Shown: in pieces, positions 24,650 to 35,806 of the stretch
How the letters are laid out: every line of letters starts with the position of its first letter
Position numbering within the stretch: the stretch's first letter is position 1
Assembly (NCBI RefSeq): GCF_021018895.1
Contig: NC_079377.1
Span: forward strand, 17,943,501 to 18,007,500
Length of the DNA stretch: 64,000 nt
Source: Seriola aureovittata
Lineage: Eukaryota; Chordata; Actinopteri; Carangiformes; Carangidae
Direction: 5' to 3'
Program-made: the position numbers and the translations under genes
The notes under the pieces: generated by a model
What the model was told of the DNA's origin: nothing
The model's input: the letters and a program-made list of their open reading frames with translations, nothing else
Database searches by the model: none

Positions 24650-24650
<1 letters not shown>
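23771..24650. other. Non-coding stretch, nothing recognised
   Basis: AT-rich unique sequence; no repeat or exon recognised. Confidence 0.5.

Positions 24651-24715
<65 letters not shown>
24651..24715. repeat. (CA)32 microsatellite
   Basis: 65 bp of uninterrupted CA repeat. It is able to form Z-DNA when supercoiled and likely to be polymorphic. Confidence 0.97.
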
Positions 24716-24717
<2 letters not shown>

Positions 24718-24822
24718 TCACCCTGAGAAATTGGACTGATTTGGTACCTGTAGCTATTCAGACACATATTATGATATTTCAAAAAAATGCAAATTCACTT
24801 TTTCTCTCTCATGATCTCTCTA

Positions 24823-24857
<35 letters not shown>
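24823..24857. repeat. Compound (TC)12(AC)6 microsatellite
   Basis: A TC tract passing directly into an AC tract, about 110 bp from the CA repeat. Confidence 0.9.
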
Positions 24858-26753
24858 TGCACACACAAAATGTAAATATTGCGATTGTGTTTGGTACATT
24901 TGAAGGTGAGGAGATCTGGCGGTGGGAGTGGGGCATGCATTTGCAGGCATGCTGCAGTAATGGAATCAAAGACTGATGAGTGTGCATACCAGGCTATTTA
25001 CTCTGCCTTGCTCCAAAACAAAAAGCCACGATCCCCACTATCTTTCTTCCAGTGGCCCTTCCACCCCATCTCACAACATATGTCCTGCTGCCCACTCCCA
25101 CCCCCACTCCCCCGCCTCGTCCAAACTCTGAGTTAATCATTTAGAAATAATTAAATTCAATAAAGCGGAACAGATTAAATAAGAAACAACGATTGGGCGT
25201 TAAGGGGCAGGGTGTAGAGCAGTAGCTTCCTCCCCACTATAGGAAACAGCAAATGATGTGCTAAAACAGAGATGGAGAGAGACACACAGATGGGTAGAGA
25301 TAGAGAGTGAGGGTAAGCGATGACTTACAAGAGTTTCAGGGAAAGACAGAGACAGACAAACGTGTGCAGCTGCGACAAAAAGGTATGACGGAGGATAAGA
25401 GAAAAAGCACGGGAATAAAAGGGGCAGCGTGAAAGGGGAGCAGAGAAGCTTGAGGACTGGTTAAATATTCATAAAGGCTGTGTGGTGATGGGTAGTGACG
25501 TAGAGCAGCAAGGGAGATCGAGGAGCCTGGGAGAGGCGAATAATGAGCATAGAGAGAGACACCCCCCCATGCTTTACGACACAGCTGGAGGCACACAGGC
25601 AGTCAAGACACAGACGCAAACTCACAATACAAATGTGCAAATATGGAGAAGCAAACACACTTGCAAACACACATGCAGGCAAATTTGCACACACTCTGCT
25701 GGTGAACCTCCACTTGGACACAGAAAATGACCTGTTCACTCTGAACATGTGCACGTTTCATCATGACTAAATTACCAGTAGTTAAAGGATGCATTTCTAT
25801 ATTTTATTTGGTGTCAACAAATTCCACAAAAGATCAATACCAACAATGTCACAGTCGTGTTTCAATACTTTCTGACTTCCCTGCCCAGTCTGTTCCTGCC
25901 CCAAGCACATTCCTACTGAAGATGTAAATCTTTAAAAACAGGCCACAAATGTGCTGGTTGTTTCATTTTTTTTTCATAAAAACCGGAGTAAAAAGAACAT
26001 TTATTTGGCACTATTTTCAGTTCCAAATAAATACACATTTGGTGAGCTAGTGAGGACAGCGTATGGAGGATCGACTCAGAATACACTGGTGTACCCATGT
26101 TAATCGTTACAAAGAAACACCTCAGCCAGTGCAACAGTGTGGCTCATTGATATGACTGTTATGGTGTCTGGACAACAGTGGAGCTCTAAGGCACTGAGGA
26201 ATAAGCCTAGTCTACACAGGTAATAACTGTTAGTACGCTAAATTCAGTCTTGGTCTTTTCACACGGTTTGTTGACAATAAGAAAAATATAGAATCTCACC
26301 AGACTTATCCTTGAAGGATGGAGTAAATTGGTTTAGTGCAGGTTTTCCACAAATTGGATTCCTATTGGCTGTCGCCTCCCAAGAGAAAGCAGTACCAATA
26401 TTGGCCTTGATAACATATTTCACATTTTTGCTGTGGTTTACACTGCTGCACCCAACCACTGCTTGATATTTGAGTATTCTCACACAAAAAATGAATACAT
26501 CTGCAATTCCCTCCACACCTTGCTTTCAGAAGAGATGATTTGTAAGTCAGACTGTGGTTCCAGTTGACACATAGGGTTTTTCAATTATGTTTAATTTTTT
26601 TAAGTTGGCTCTGGCCCCAGAAAGCCACCCCTCTTGGCCTTGCACTGGAGAAGGAGCTATTGACTGGGCTGCACTGGATTGAACATAAACACTGTATTAG
26701 TGTGATTGGTTGGACAGAGCTGATCCATGCTGGGGGCAGCCTGTCTGCCTGCC
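24858..26753. other. Non-coding stretch, purine-rich in part
   Basis: The 25260-25560 region is purine-rich and makes overlapping frames on both strands that I reject. CA-rich imperfect repeats lie at 25600-25700. No mobile element or exon recognised. Confidence 0.5.
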
Positions 26754-26822
26754 TGCTGCTGCTAACCAATCTCAGAGGGAAAATCGGAATTCAATTAGTC
26801 TGGCCAGAGGAGCTATCTCTCT
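26754..26822 (+). repeat. Imperfect direct repeat, copy A
   Basis: Begins TGCTGCTGCTAACC and contains CTCAGAGGG, GAATTCAATTAGTCTGG and GAGGAGC in the same order and spacing as copy B, 197 bp downstream. No known element is recognised. Confidence 0.8.
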
Positions 26823-26950
26823 CTCTGTCTCTCTCTTATGTTTGTTAGCCAATCTCTTGACCCTTCTCTAACTCGCTCTCTTGCTATCCACCCTATTCTC
26901 TTTCCCCGTTTCCTCCGCTTCTCTCCCTATCTCAGTCAAAATTTCCTGAG

Positions 26951-27019
26951 TGCTGCTGCTAGTCCGACTCAGAGGGGAGAGCTGAATTCAATTAGTCCGG
27001 CTGTAGGAGCCTTTCTCTT
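26951..27019 (+). repeat. Imperfect direct repeat, copy B
   Basis: Begins TGCTGCTGCTAGTCC and contains CTCAGAGGGG, GAATTCAATTAGTCCGG and TAGGAGC. About three quarters of the 68 positions agree with copy A. Pyrimidine-rich sequence follows both copies. Confidence 0.8.
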
Positions 27020-30000
27020 GTTTACTATTCAGCCTCGTATTCTTGCACTTCATCTGATGGTCACTCTGATCTCTCCTCACACTTCTCTCTGCTTTTTGCA
27101 GGTATCTCCTCTGCCCTCCTCCCAGGGTCCTCCCAGCAGTAGTATAAATTCTTATTGATGGCTGAGTAGGGCATGGGTGGAGAGAAAAATAAATAAATAA
27201 AAGAAAGCTAGAGGGAGAAATGGAGAACGATAGCCATAAGAGGCAGTTGACATCCAGGGGGACATTAAAAAGAGAAAGGGAAGATAAAAGAGGCGGGGAA
27301 GGAGAGATGGACCTGTAAAGAGGAATGATGGGATAATGGAGTGAAAAAGTAAGAGGTATAAATAACTGGTGATGATGACAGCAAGAGAAACTCAGACACA
27401 CAGTTGAGAGCTAGAGGGTGGTAGACAAACGCAAGACACAGAAAAAAGTGACGGACCAAGAAAATAGAATCAGACAATGAGAAAAAGGAAATTAGACATG
27501 CATATTAATATGGAAAACAGAGAACAGAGACACTAGAAATGCACAGAGAAAGCAAGCAGAAAATGAGGGAGGCTGATATGAAATGTATTCATCATGAATA
27601 TCTGACTCCTGACACGACAGATGTTCTGAAACCCAGTCAGCACATCCCTCTGCTCCTCACTTCTTACATATCTCACCCATTATCAGGCTTCTCTGCCTGT
27701 AAACCCACAAAAAGTCGGCATTATCATTGACTCGTACGGCACGAAAAGCCGCTTTTGTGAAAGTACAGATGCAGGCTATTTTCAAATCTCCTCAAACAGC
27801 GGTAAATTCAAATTGCACAGTCATTAGACGTCCCTTTTCCACCAAACCAATGTGTTACCCGCCATCACCACACACCCACCTGTGGAGATATTTATTGCTT
27901 TGAGTCTTCAGTGGAGGGAAATGGTGAGAGTTGCCTGAAAAGCACTCCAGATTTTATTAATATTACTACACTGCGATGTGCGCACTGTGCTCTAGTGCCT
28001 GCCAACTGCTTGTACTACATTCATCCACAAAATCCCAGGAGTATCATGAGTAGTCTGCTTCCCTTTGACGAGCACCTACTTTCAGTATGGTCAGGATTTC
28101 AAAGTTGTAGAGGGTGTAAAGTTTTCTATTACAGTCTGCCCTCAAAAAAGGGGGAAGTAGTGGTTCATCAAAAGACAGCAGTGTTCAAAGGAAGCAGAGA
28201 GATGGATTTAAAGTGGAACAACATGTATGTGGCTGTATTTTGTGATCAGCAGCTACATCAGTAGCAGCTAAAGTTTTATGTAGAGCTTCACTAAATCAAT
28301 ATAACAATATCAACTACAGTATCTCTGATTGACTCAGGATTTTCTGAAAACCAAGACACACCGGTGCTTTGTGCGAGATTAGCACTTAAGACAGGCTAAT
28401 GTCTGTAAATCAGGCTCATTTTATGGATTATAAAACATGTTTAAATAATGCTCATGTTACTGTCATACCCATGGAAATCTAACCCTCCAGACAAGCCTGG
28501 TGAGGCTAGTTTTCAGGCTTAACTTCACTGACATCATGGTTTCTCCAAAGTTCCCCCCAGTAGCTTCTCTGTGTGAGCACAAGTCAAGTTTAACATGCGC
28601 TGCGTTACTGCTTATGTTAAACTCAGAGCTCATTTCTTTTATAATCTGTATGAGCACAAACTGTATGTGATTTTAAATGCACCGGGAGAAAATTGCTTTC
28701 GGCTCCTTGTGTACTGTAATTGAAATTGTAGCATCATTTAAAAATGTTATTTAAATAAAATTAAAGAAACATACAATTATTCTATTGAGATAAAAAAAAA
28801 GGGGAAATCTGAAAGATGTTTAAACAGCTATGTCACATACAAAGTAGTACATGGTAACCAAGAAAATGTTAATTATCTTATTATCTTGATCTAAATACAT
28901 TGTCTGGCTGGGCTCTTATTTGTTTCTTCAGCTTAATGTCACATTGCATTTTACACATGTATGTTAATTTTCAGCACTTATAATACAGAGAAAATTCACA
29001 TTGATTTGCATGTTTAATATGGACAGCTCAGTAGCCGTGAAAAGTTTTCTCTTGATATTTTCATTTCCATTTTCTTAAACAGTTTTTTCCATCTCTCATG
29101 TCAGGCTTTTCATAAAAAGCCCTGGTTTTCTGAGCCATCTTTATGAAACATCCCCATGTAGGGGAAGCCTATAAAATACGATTTTTACTACAATTAGATT
29201 TCAGCTCACTGAGCACCCTTGACAGATGCACATTGTTAATGGAGATGAATACTGGACAGCAGTCATCCTGTTCAGCAGAACGGTCATCAATCCCACACCT
29301 TGAAAAAGGATTTGTTATGTCACTGTCACATAACTTTGTGGGCAGTTTTGTTCAATCTTTTTATGTGTGTAACATGGGATTGAGAGCCTACACAACACCT
29401 GCGCTAATTTAAAAGGTGTTGCTTTTAAGACATTCAGGGCAAGGACTTAGACAAAGCTGCTGATCCCACCAAGAGATAGCAGGGCGCTACTGCTTTTGAT
29501 TAGCATGCTGTATAGGGAAGATAAGATGGCATGAAGGAATGGTGGAAGACTGGGGAGTTAAAAGGGTTTTCAAGACCAATCGTTCTCAACATCTTTTTCT
29601 CTTTTGAAGGGAATTGCCTTGGAGCAAGCAAATACAATTTGCCGTATTTTCTTTCTGGGTGTGTGTGAGTGTGTGTACATCTGCACCTGGCTGACAGAAG
29701 GCACAAGAAAGACAGGCGAAAGGTAAGCGGAAAAGTTGCACTGTGTACATGTATATGTGTCTATTTGAGAGGGAACTTTTCAAATCCCCAGTGAAAAGTG
29801 TGTTTCTTATCTGTCCTTGTGTTTCAAGGGGGGATGAAAGCAATCTTCAAATGGCATCTGCAGTCAAGGAGCACTTGAACCCAATCAGCACCCGTCAGAC
29901 CCAAATGGACCACAGGAGAGATTCTGTGGTGTAGGAAGCTTAATGCCAATCACACCAAACACTCACATTCACGCACATCAATCAGGCTTTCTCATACAGT

Positions 30001-30582
30001 CTGGGATAGTAAAAGAGCTAAAATTGGACAGCGGTGGCACCTCTGGAGGGATAAAAATCAAACAATCCAAGAGTTAATAGCACAGCTTTGTGGCAGCAAC
30101 GGATGCAGCAAACCTGTGGTTATGGGGGCAGCTCACACAAACATCTAACAGGCTGCTCATTTGTTTCACCTCCAAAAAAGCTTGTCTCCCATGACTGCTG
30201 GTGACAGTCCAGCAGGATACTTCACATCCTCCTTCACACACCCTGGTCTTCTCCATCATCCACAAGGTTTTACAAGCTTTCATTTCTGTGGATTTCATAA
30301 ACCATGATGCCAGTCTTATTCAGGCCACCAGGACGCTAAATGTCACTGGCAGCACAAGCGACCGTTGAAACACATGCAGACTCTGTAAAGCTGGTGATAA
30401 TGGACAAGGTTGGGCTAATTAAAAATAATGAGCATTCCATGTGCCAGCCATAAGCTAGTGATACCATGCACTTTATCACAAGGTAACATAATGTTATTTC
30501 AGATGAGTATAGCTTCTGTTCCACATTCACATCAATTGCGGGGGTGCCCCTCATTATCTTGAGTGACAGTCTAAGAGTAGTT
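27020..30582. other. Non-coding stretch, nothing recognised
   Basis: A TTTTTGCAG followed by GTATCTCC near 27100 resembles a splice acceptor but leads into no supported frame. A purine-rich block (27180-27560) creates long opposed frames that I reject. The 117-codon frame at 27911-28264 shows no recognisable domain. Confidence 0.45.
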
Positions 30583-30655
30583 TTATGTTGTAAAGCCATT
30601 TGAGGCAAATTTATGATTTGGCTATAAATGAAATTGACTCGACTTGACTTGATTT
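30583..30655 (+). repeat. LINE-type 3' tail
   Basis: TTATGTTGTAAAGCCATTTG, then AGGCAAATTTATGATTTGGC, then TATAAATGAAATTGACT, ending in short CGACTTGACTTGA repeats. This matches the typical 3' end of fish L2-like LINEs (TGTAAAGC...TTTGAGG...GGCTATA.AAATAAA followed by ATTGA-type terminal repeats). No coding sequence is recognisable upstream, so this is a 5'-truncated insertion or an old tail. Confidence 0.5.
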
Positions 30656-33600
30656 ACCTGAGCAATCACCTGGGGGGAGCTGTGTCCAATAATAAGGAAA
30701 TGTCCACCCTGTATTTTCAAATTGGCTCATTTAGTCATTTAGTGAATTCAATTTCCTCATGAACAAAAAGTAATCTGTGTATGCGCAGTGAATACGACAG
30801 GATGCATTCTATTTTAGAGGACTACTTTAAAAAATATAATTTTACTCACCATTAGTAATCTGGAAACTCCATTATTTGGATAACAAACATTTTCCATTCA
30901 GTCATGTAAAGAAGAGGCTTTTAGGGAAAAGAAATGTAGAAGTTGCTCTTGATAAATGCATTTTTTAGTCAAATGGTTCAGCATGCGTATTATGGACAGA
31001 CATTAAGCTGGTGGGAAATTTACCAGCAAATATTTTCAGCTTAGAATTTTTTTTTTTTAGTTAGACAGAGAAAAATAAGAGAGATAAGTGTGACAGAGCA
31101 AGAGGTCCAGAAGAAAGTCAGAGAGCAGCAGGCGGAGGGTGAAGAGGGTGCTGCTATGACTGATGTCTCTCTAAAGGGGTCATCGCACACCAGTCATTTC
31201 AGCTCAAGCCTGTGCCACTGACAAATCCTAAAAACGCGTTTCCTGTCAAGGTGTGATCTCCGACCGGACACGTCACATATAATTTTTCACCTCTGTTCAA
31301 CTCTGACCGTCGAAATTTGCAAGGTCAGACAATAGAGAGTTGTGTATTGTGTTGGAGAGGTCATTATTCTACCAGACAACATAGAGAAACACTGCTTCTG
31401 TACATGGGTTAAATTTCATAGTTATTGTGTGCGATGTAATGTATTGTAAAACTATCCTTAACTTAAAAATACAGACATAAAAACAAAAGCGTGAAGTTTC
31501 TATTGGCAGATGAAGTGTATTGGGAAAAAAAATCATAAATTCTCTTCCCTCCTTGAGAAACCAGCCACAACATGTAACACAGCCATCAATGTGTTAGCGG
31601 TAGATGCCTTTCCATAGGGCCAAAAATGAATTCCTTCTGCTGCTTCGGGGTTTCCTGCACAAGTCCATGGAGATTTGGTTTAGTTATGAATCTGAGCCTC
31701 AGACTAAAATCAGAGGAAGTGAAAGGAAAAAGATCAGAACAAGTGAACAATCTTAACTCACGAGGTGGATATATAGCAATTAGCTTTTTTAGTCTTTTCA
31801 TTACAACATTGTATATAATGGTCATATCAAAGGGAATATGTTAGCTGTAGTGAAGGTAAACATTATTTTTGGAAACTAAAAATTGAAATTGAATTTAAAA
31901 AGTAAAAGATAATTTTTCTTTAACAGTGGCGGGGCATTACATTCAGTTTGTGAGATAAAAATAGTCTTATGAATTATTTAGGAGATAAATTGTCAGGGTA
32001 CATTTGGTGAAGAAAAGGGGATTATTGTGACCTCTTGTATCCACTCTGTTTATGAGATGAGATTGGGCTGCACGCCAACGTCTGTCTGTGTTACAATAAC
32101 AACTCCACCTGTACCCACTTAAACCCGGCTTGAGTGGACATGGAGTGGTTTGTATGTGGTTTGGAGAGTGTATTCCATGGAAAGCGGGAGAAGGGCACTG
32201 CCATGGCCACATGACACTGTGTCCCTGTGCCAACCTCTTGGTATAGGCAGGAAACTGCTCTGCTCTGCTTTTTGTTATACTTTAAGGATCAGGGCACAAA
32301 AGGTGGCACTTAAGCCAAGAAAACATTTAGACAACATCAGTGGGTGGCACATGCCTGCTGTGTAACCATAGCAACATCTCATGTGGCGAGTACAGGCTGG
32401 TTTGTGGTACACAGTGAAGTTTATTCAGATTCTGGCGCTGGCCTTCATGCTGTCCTGTAAAAACACTTGTAGTTGTTTAACTGCCACTTTTTCTTTTAAC
32501 CCAGCGTTCATTGTTTCTGTCTCTGTATGTGTAGCATCCAGTATAAATGTGTGACCTCCTTGTGCACTGTTTTCTCAGCACATGTTGCAAGGTTTACTTA
32601 ACCCAACTTCAAAATGCCATGGTGATATATGTAACTTTATAGCTTAACATACAATTAAAAAAAATAACGTTTTGTAATTTGTTTTGTATTCAGTAAAACC
32701 ACAGTGATTTGTCTGAAGTAAATAGATGTTGCTTGTTTTATCATCGCAATTAGCAGAATAAAAACTCAGACAGAGAAATCAGAACATTTCACAGCACCAA
32801 CAAAAGTTTCATGAAGAAAGCCGGTGTGCTTAAAGTGAAGAGCATCTGTCTCTGAGCCAAACAAAGTGAACACTGGTGCTGGGCACTCAAAAAGCCAGAG
32901 GAGTGAGGCAAATGTGGGTCTTGAACTGCTGGTCTTTTCTCTCTGGTTGGCTCTTTTCTACTTGTTAATTTTATCATTGTTCATTTCATGTTTTGATATT
33001 ATTATTTTTTTTTTTTCATTTGAGTCAGGATTAGCTGTCACTCTAATAGTCTTACCATAGCAGCATATTTAAGGTTATTTAAGGTCAAGTGATGGGGTCA
33101 TTACTGGGAAATGTAAAACAACAGAGGCTGTGATGCTTATTATTTAAATTTTGTTTCAACTGAGACAAAAAAAACAACAGCAACAAAAACAAACTCAACT
33201 AATGTCTCATCAATTTCATTGTATTTTTCAAGATAATGAGTTTTGCACCAGGCTTAAGGAAAACAACGGTTAGTCCTGCTAGCGAGTGAGCTGGGCTCTC
33301 ACAATTGATTACCTATGGAGAGCAGCAGTGTGTAAAGTGGAAAAGCAGTGATCGTATCACTCACTAACAAAAGTTGCCTTGCATTGCAGTGTTTGAATGG
33401 TGACCAACAACAGCAGCTTGTCAATGAGAAGAATTAAGTGTGACCATGAACTGGAGGACATACCGCCTAATGACAGTTAAGGGTTTGTATGACTTACAAA
33501 ATAACAATAAAGCACAAATAATCCTATTATAAACTGAGCAAAGTAACATCATTATAAATGTGGGAAAGTGATTAGCAATTGGTACTGCATATCCCAACAC

Positions 33601-33875
33601 TGACAGATCTATTAATGGAAACAGCACTATTAGCAGTATCAACAGCACCAGGTGACCTCTGACCTTTCCACAGAATCAGCAGATGAAGAGGAAATGATTT
33701 TAAAAGTGGAGGCTTTAGCACACTGAGGGTTTGGTGTTTATGATGTCTGTTTGCTGTATGTTTATGTGTACATACGTGTCTAGGCATGCATGTGAGGCAT
33801 ACAGAAGTGTGAGGGGGAAGGGAAATGTGTTTTCATTTCTCTCTCTTCTTGCCAACGTTCTAACATCTACACATA

Positions 33876-33878
<3 letters not shown>
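30656..33878. other. Non-coding stretch, nothing recognised
   Basis: A modest cluster of CpGs lies at 31185-31320 (ACGCGTTT, CCGACCGGACACGTCAC) without other promoter signs. No exon or mobile element recognised. Confidence 0.45.

Positions 33879-33939
<61 letters not shown>
33879..33939. repeat. (AC)30 microsatellite
   Basis: Uninterrupted 61-bp AC tract. It generates the long Thr/His and Val/Cys frames on the two strands, which are not genes. Confidence 0.97.
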
Positions 33940-33943
<4 letters not shown>

Positions 33944-34381
33944 CCCTCCAAACACATGCATGAAACCAAGCATGCTCAAACCCAAATTCCAAAAAACACT
34001 GTTAGGCATATGTACAACTCGTGGTGACACAAAGTGTATGTCAGCTCCAATCAAGAAGGATTTGTGTACTTTTCTCTTTTGTCATGTTTTCCCAGTGTTT
34101 ATCTTTGTCTATCACTTCACACTTGCACAGGCTCATCCAAAGTGACTGGGAGTGAGCAGTGCCCTTGGAGTATAGTGCCTCACAGATCACACAGGCCTGA
34201 AAGCACAAAAGGGACTGCTAATTAAATATGGATGGAGCTGAACGTATGGCTTGGGACATTTTGCCAGCGGTGAGAGCATGGGACCCCTTCTTTTGTTTGT
34301 TGCTACCCATTTATTTTATCTAATCTTACCTAATCCAAGGATTTTCTTGTATATTGTGGATCACTAAACAAATGGTCTTTA

Positions 34382-34560
34382 TCAGTGGGGGAAACTAACT
34401 TAATATAGTTACTAAATACTATATAATTTATGTACAAAAATGAAGTAATTTACTTGAGTATTTCCGACTAATTTATTCTTTGTACTCCTATTTCATCACA
34501 TTGTAGTTTTACTTCAGTGAAGGTTATGAGTAATTTCTTTGACAGCTGGTCTTTATGAAT
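34382..34560 (+). repeat. Dispersed teleost repeat, 5' half fragment
   Basis: CAGTGGGGGAAACTAACTTA, then TTTACTTGAGTATTTCC, then TTTGTACTCCTATTTCATCA. I recognise the layout of a widespread fish repeat that begins CAGTGGTGGAAAGTAACTAA and contains repeated ACTTGAGTA motifs. The fragment at 51690-51870 appears to be the other part of the same family. Confidence 0.55.
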
Positions 34561-35676
34561 CATTGTTATGTATGTTTAGCTGTTCTCTAGGCGCCATATG
34601 CAGTGAAATGATATGCAGCCTTGAACAGATTTCCCCCATGGGCTTTACTTGTTGATTTTTTGTTATCAAATATGCGCTCCATATTTTATAACCATATAGA
34701 CTCTTACACACCACCACTGAAGACCAGTGCCAAGCAGATCGAGGGCACCCTCTCCGGGGAGCTACTATAGCACACAGGCATGTCTAAGCAGATGGCAGTC
34801 ATGATGTGTGGTATGGCTGAGTGCACTTGACTTACAATGTCAGATCAGCCACAGTGGTTGTAGAAATTTTCAAATTAAACTCGAAGGAAAATAGATGGTT
34901 TAATTAAGGCCTCATTTTGGTGATGGAGAGGAATGGTATAGTCAGTATATTGGAAGACATTTACTGCTTACAGAAAAAGGTCAGAGAGGAAAAACAAAAT
35001 CAGTGAACAGTTTCCTCCCGATTCAGTAATAATTCCTTGACAAAGCCGCAGCTCCTGCAGGGGGAGAGTGAAATCTGAAATGAAAGGAGAAATATCTGGA
35101 AAAAGACACCGTGTGCTAATATCACGCTGTAAGGAGAAATGAAATGGAAGATGATCTATTATCTAACCTCAGAAAGCTGAACTGATATGAGATGAAAATG
35201 ACGAGCAGGGGGACACTTTAGTGAAAAGACTGAAATGGGATAAAAGAGTAATTTGAATTTTGTGGCATGGTGTCATTGTTATCTTCGTGTTACAAAACCA
35301 TCACAGTCAAGCCAGTTTTCTGTCTTATATTTGTGTGCTGTGCGAGCGAGCCCATTTGCCTATGTATAGCAAACACTAACATATTCCCAGTTGCCTTTAT
35401 TTTCTTTCAACCTCAGCTTTCTACACTCCATGCAGATCACTTTTGACAACCTACACACATCACATCACACACATGCGCACACACACACACAAACACACAA
35501 ACTCTTGCATTGACACACATGCACGCAGACACTGTTTCACACTCACACTGGGCACGGCTCATAAGGAACATCCATCAACGCTGAATACACACTTGTGAAT
35601 CTAACGCTCAATAAAGCAAATATAAACCTCCAGTTCCCGTTATCTGTCTTCAGCAGGAGCCAAAGCTGTGACAGAC
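34561..35676. other. Non-coding stretch, nothing recognised
   Basis: AT-rich; imperfect CA repeats at 35460-35520. No exon support. Confidence 0.5.
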
Positions 35677-35806
35677 AGAAGAGAAGAGAAGAGAAGAGAA
35701 GAGAAGAGAAGAGAAGGAGAAAGGAAAAGAAAGGAAGTAGGAAAGGAAATAGAAGAGGAAAGGAAATAGGAGAGGAGAAATGGAATGAATAGGAGAAAAT
35801 AATGAG
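35677..35806 (+). repeat. (AGAGA)n pentamer and long polypurine tract
   Basis: About eight GAAGA units (35677-35715) lead into a further 90 bp of nearly pure A/G. Polypurine tracts of this length can adopt triplex (H-DNA) structures. The Ser/Phe/Leu-rich - strand frames over it are artefacts. Confidence 0.9.

Noticed and set aside
27080..27150. Splice acceptor TTTTTGCAG followed by an exon
   Set aside because: Downstream frame closes quickly, with no donor and no protein match.
26988..27477. 137- and 70-codon - strand ORFs
   Set aside because: Low-complexity Ser/Leu/Phe translation of a purine-rich block; no domain.
33715..34054. Overlapping ORFs rich in Val/Cys and Thr/His
   Set aside because: Produced entirely by the AC microsatellite at 33879-33939.
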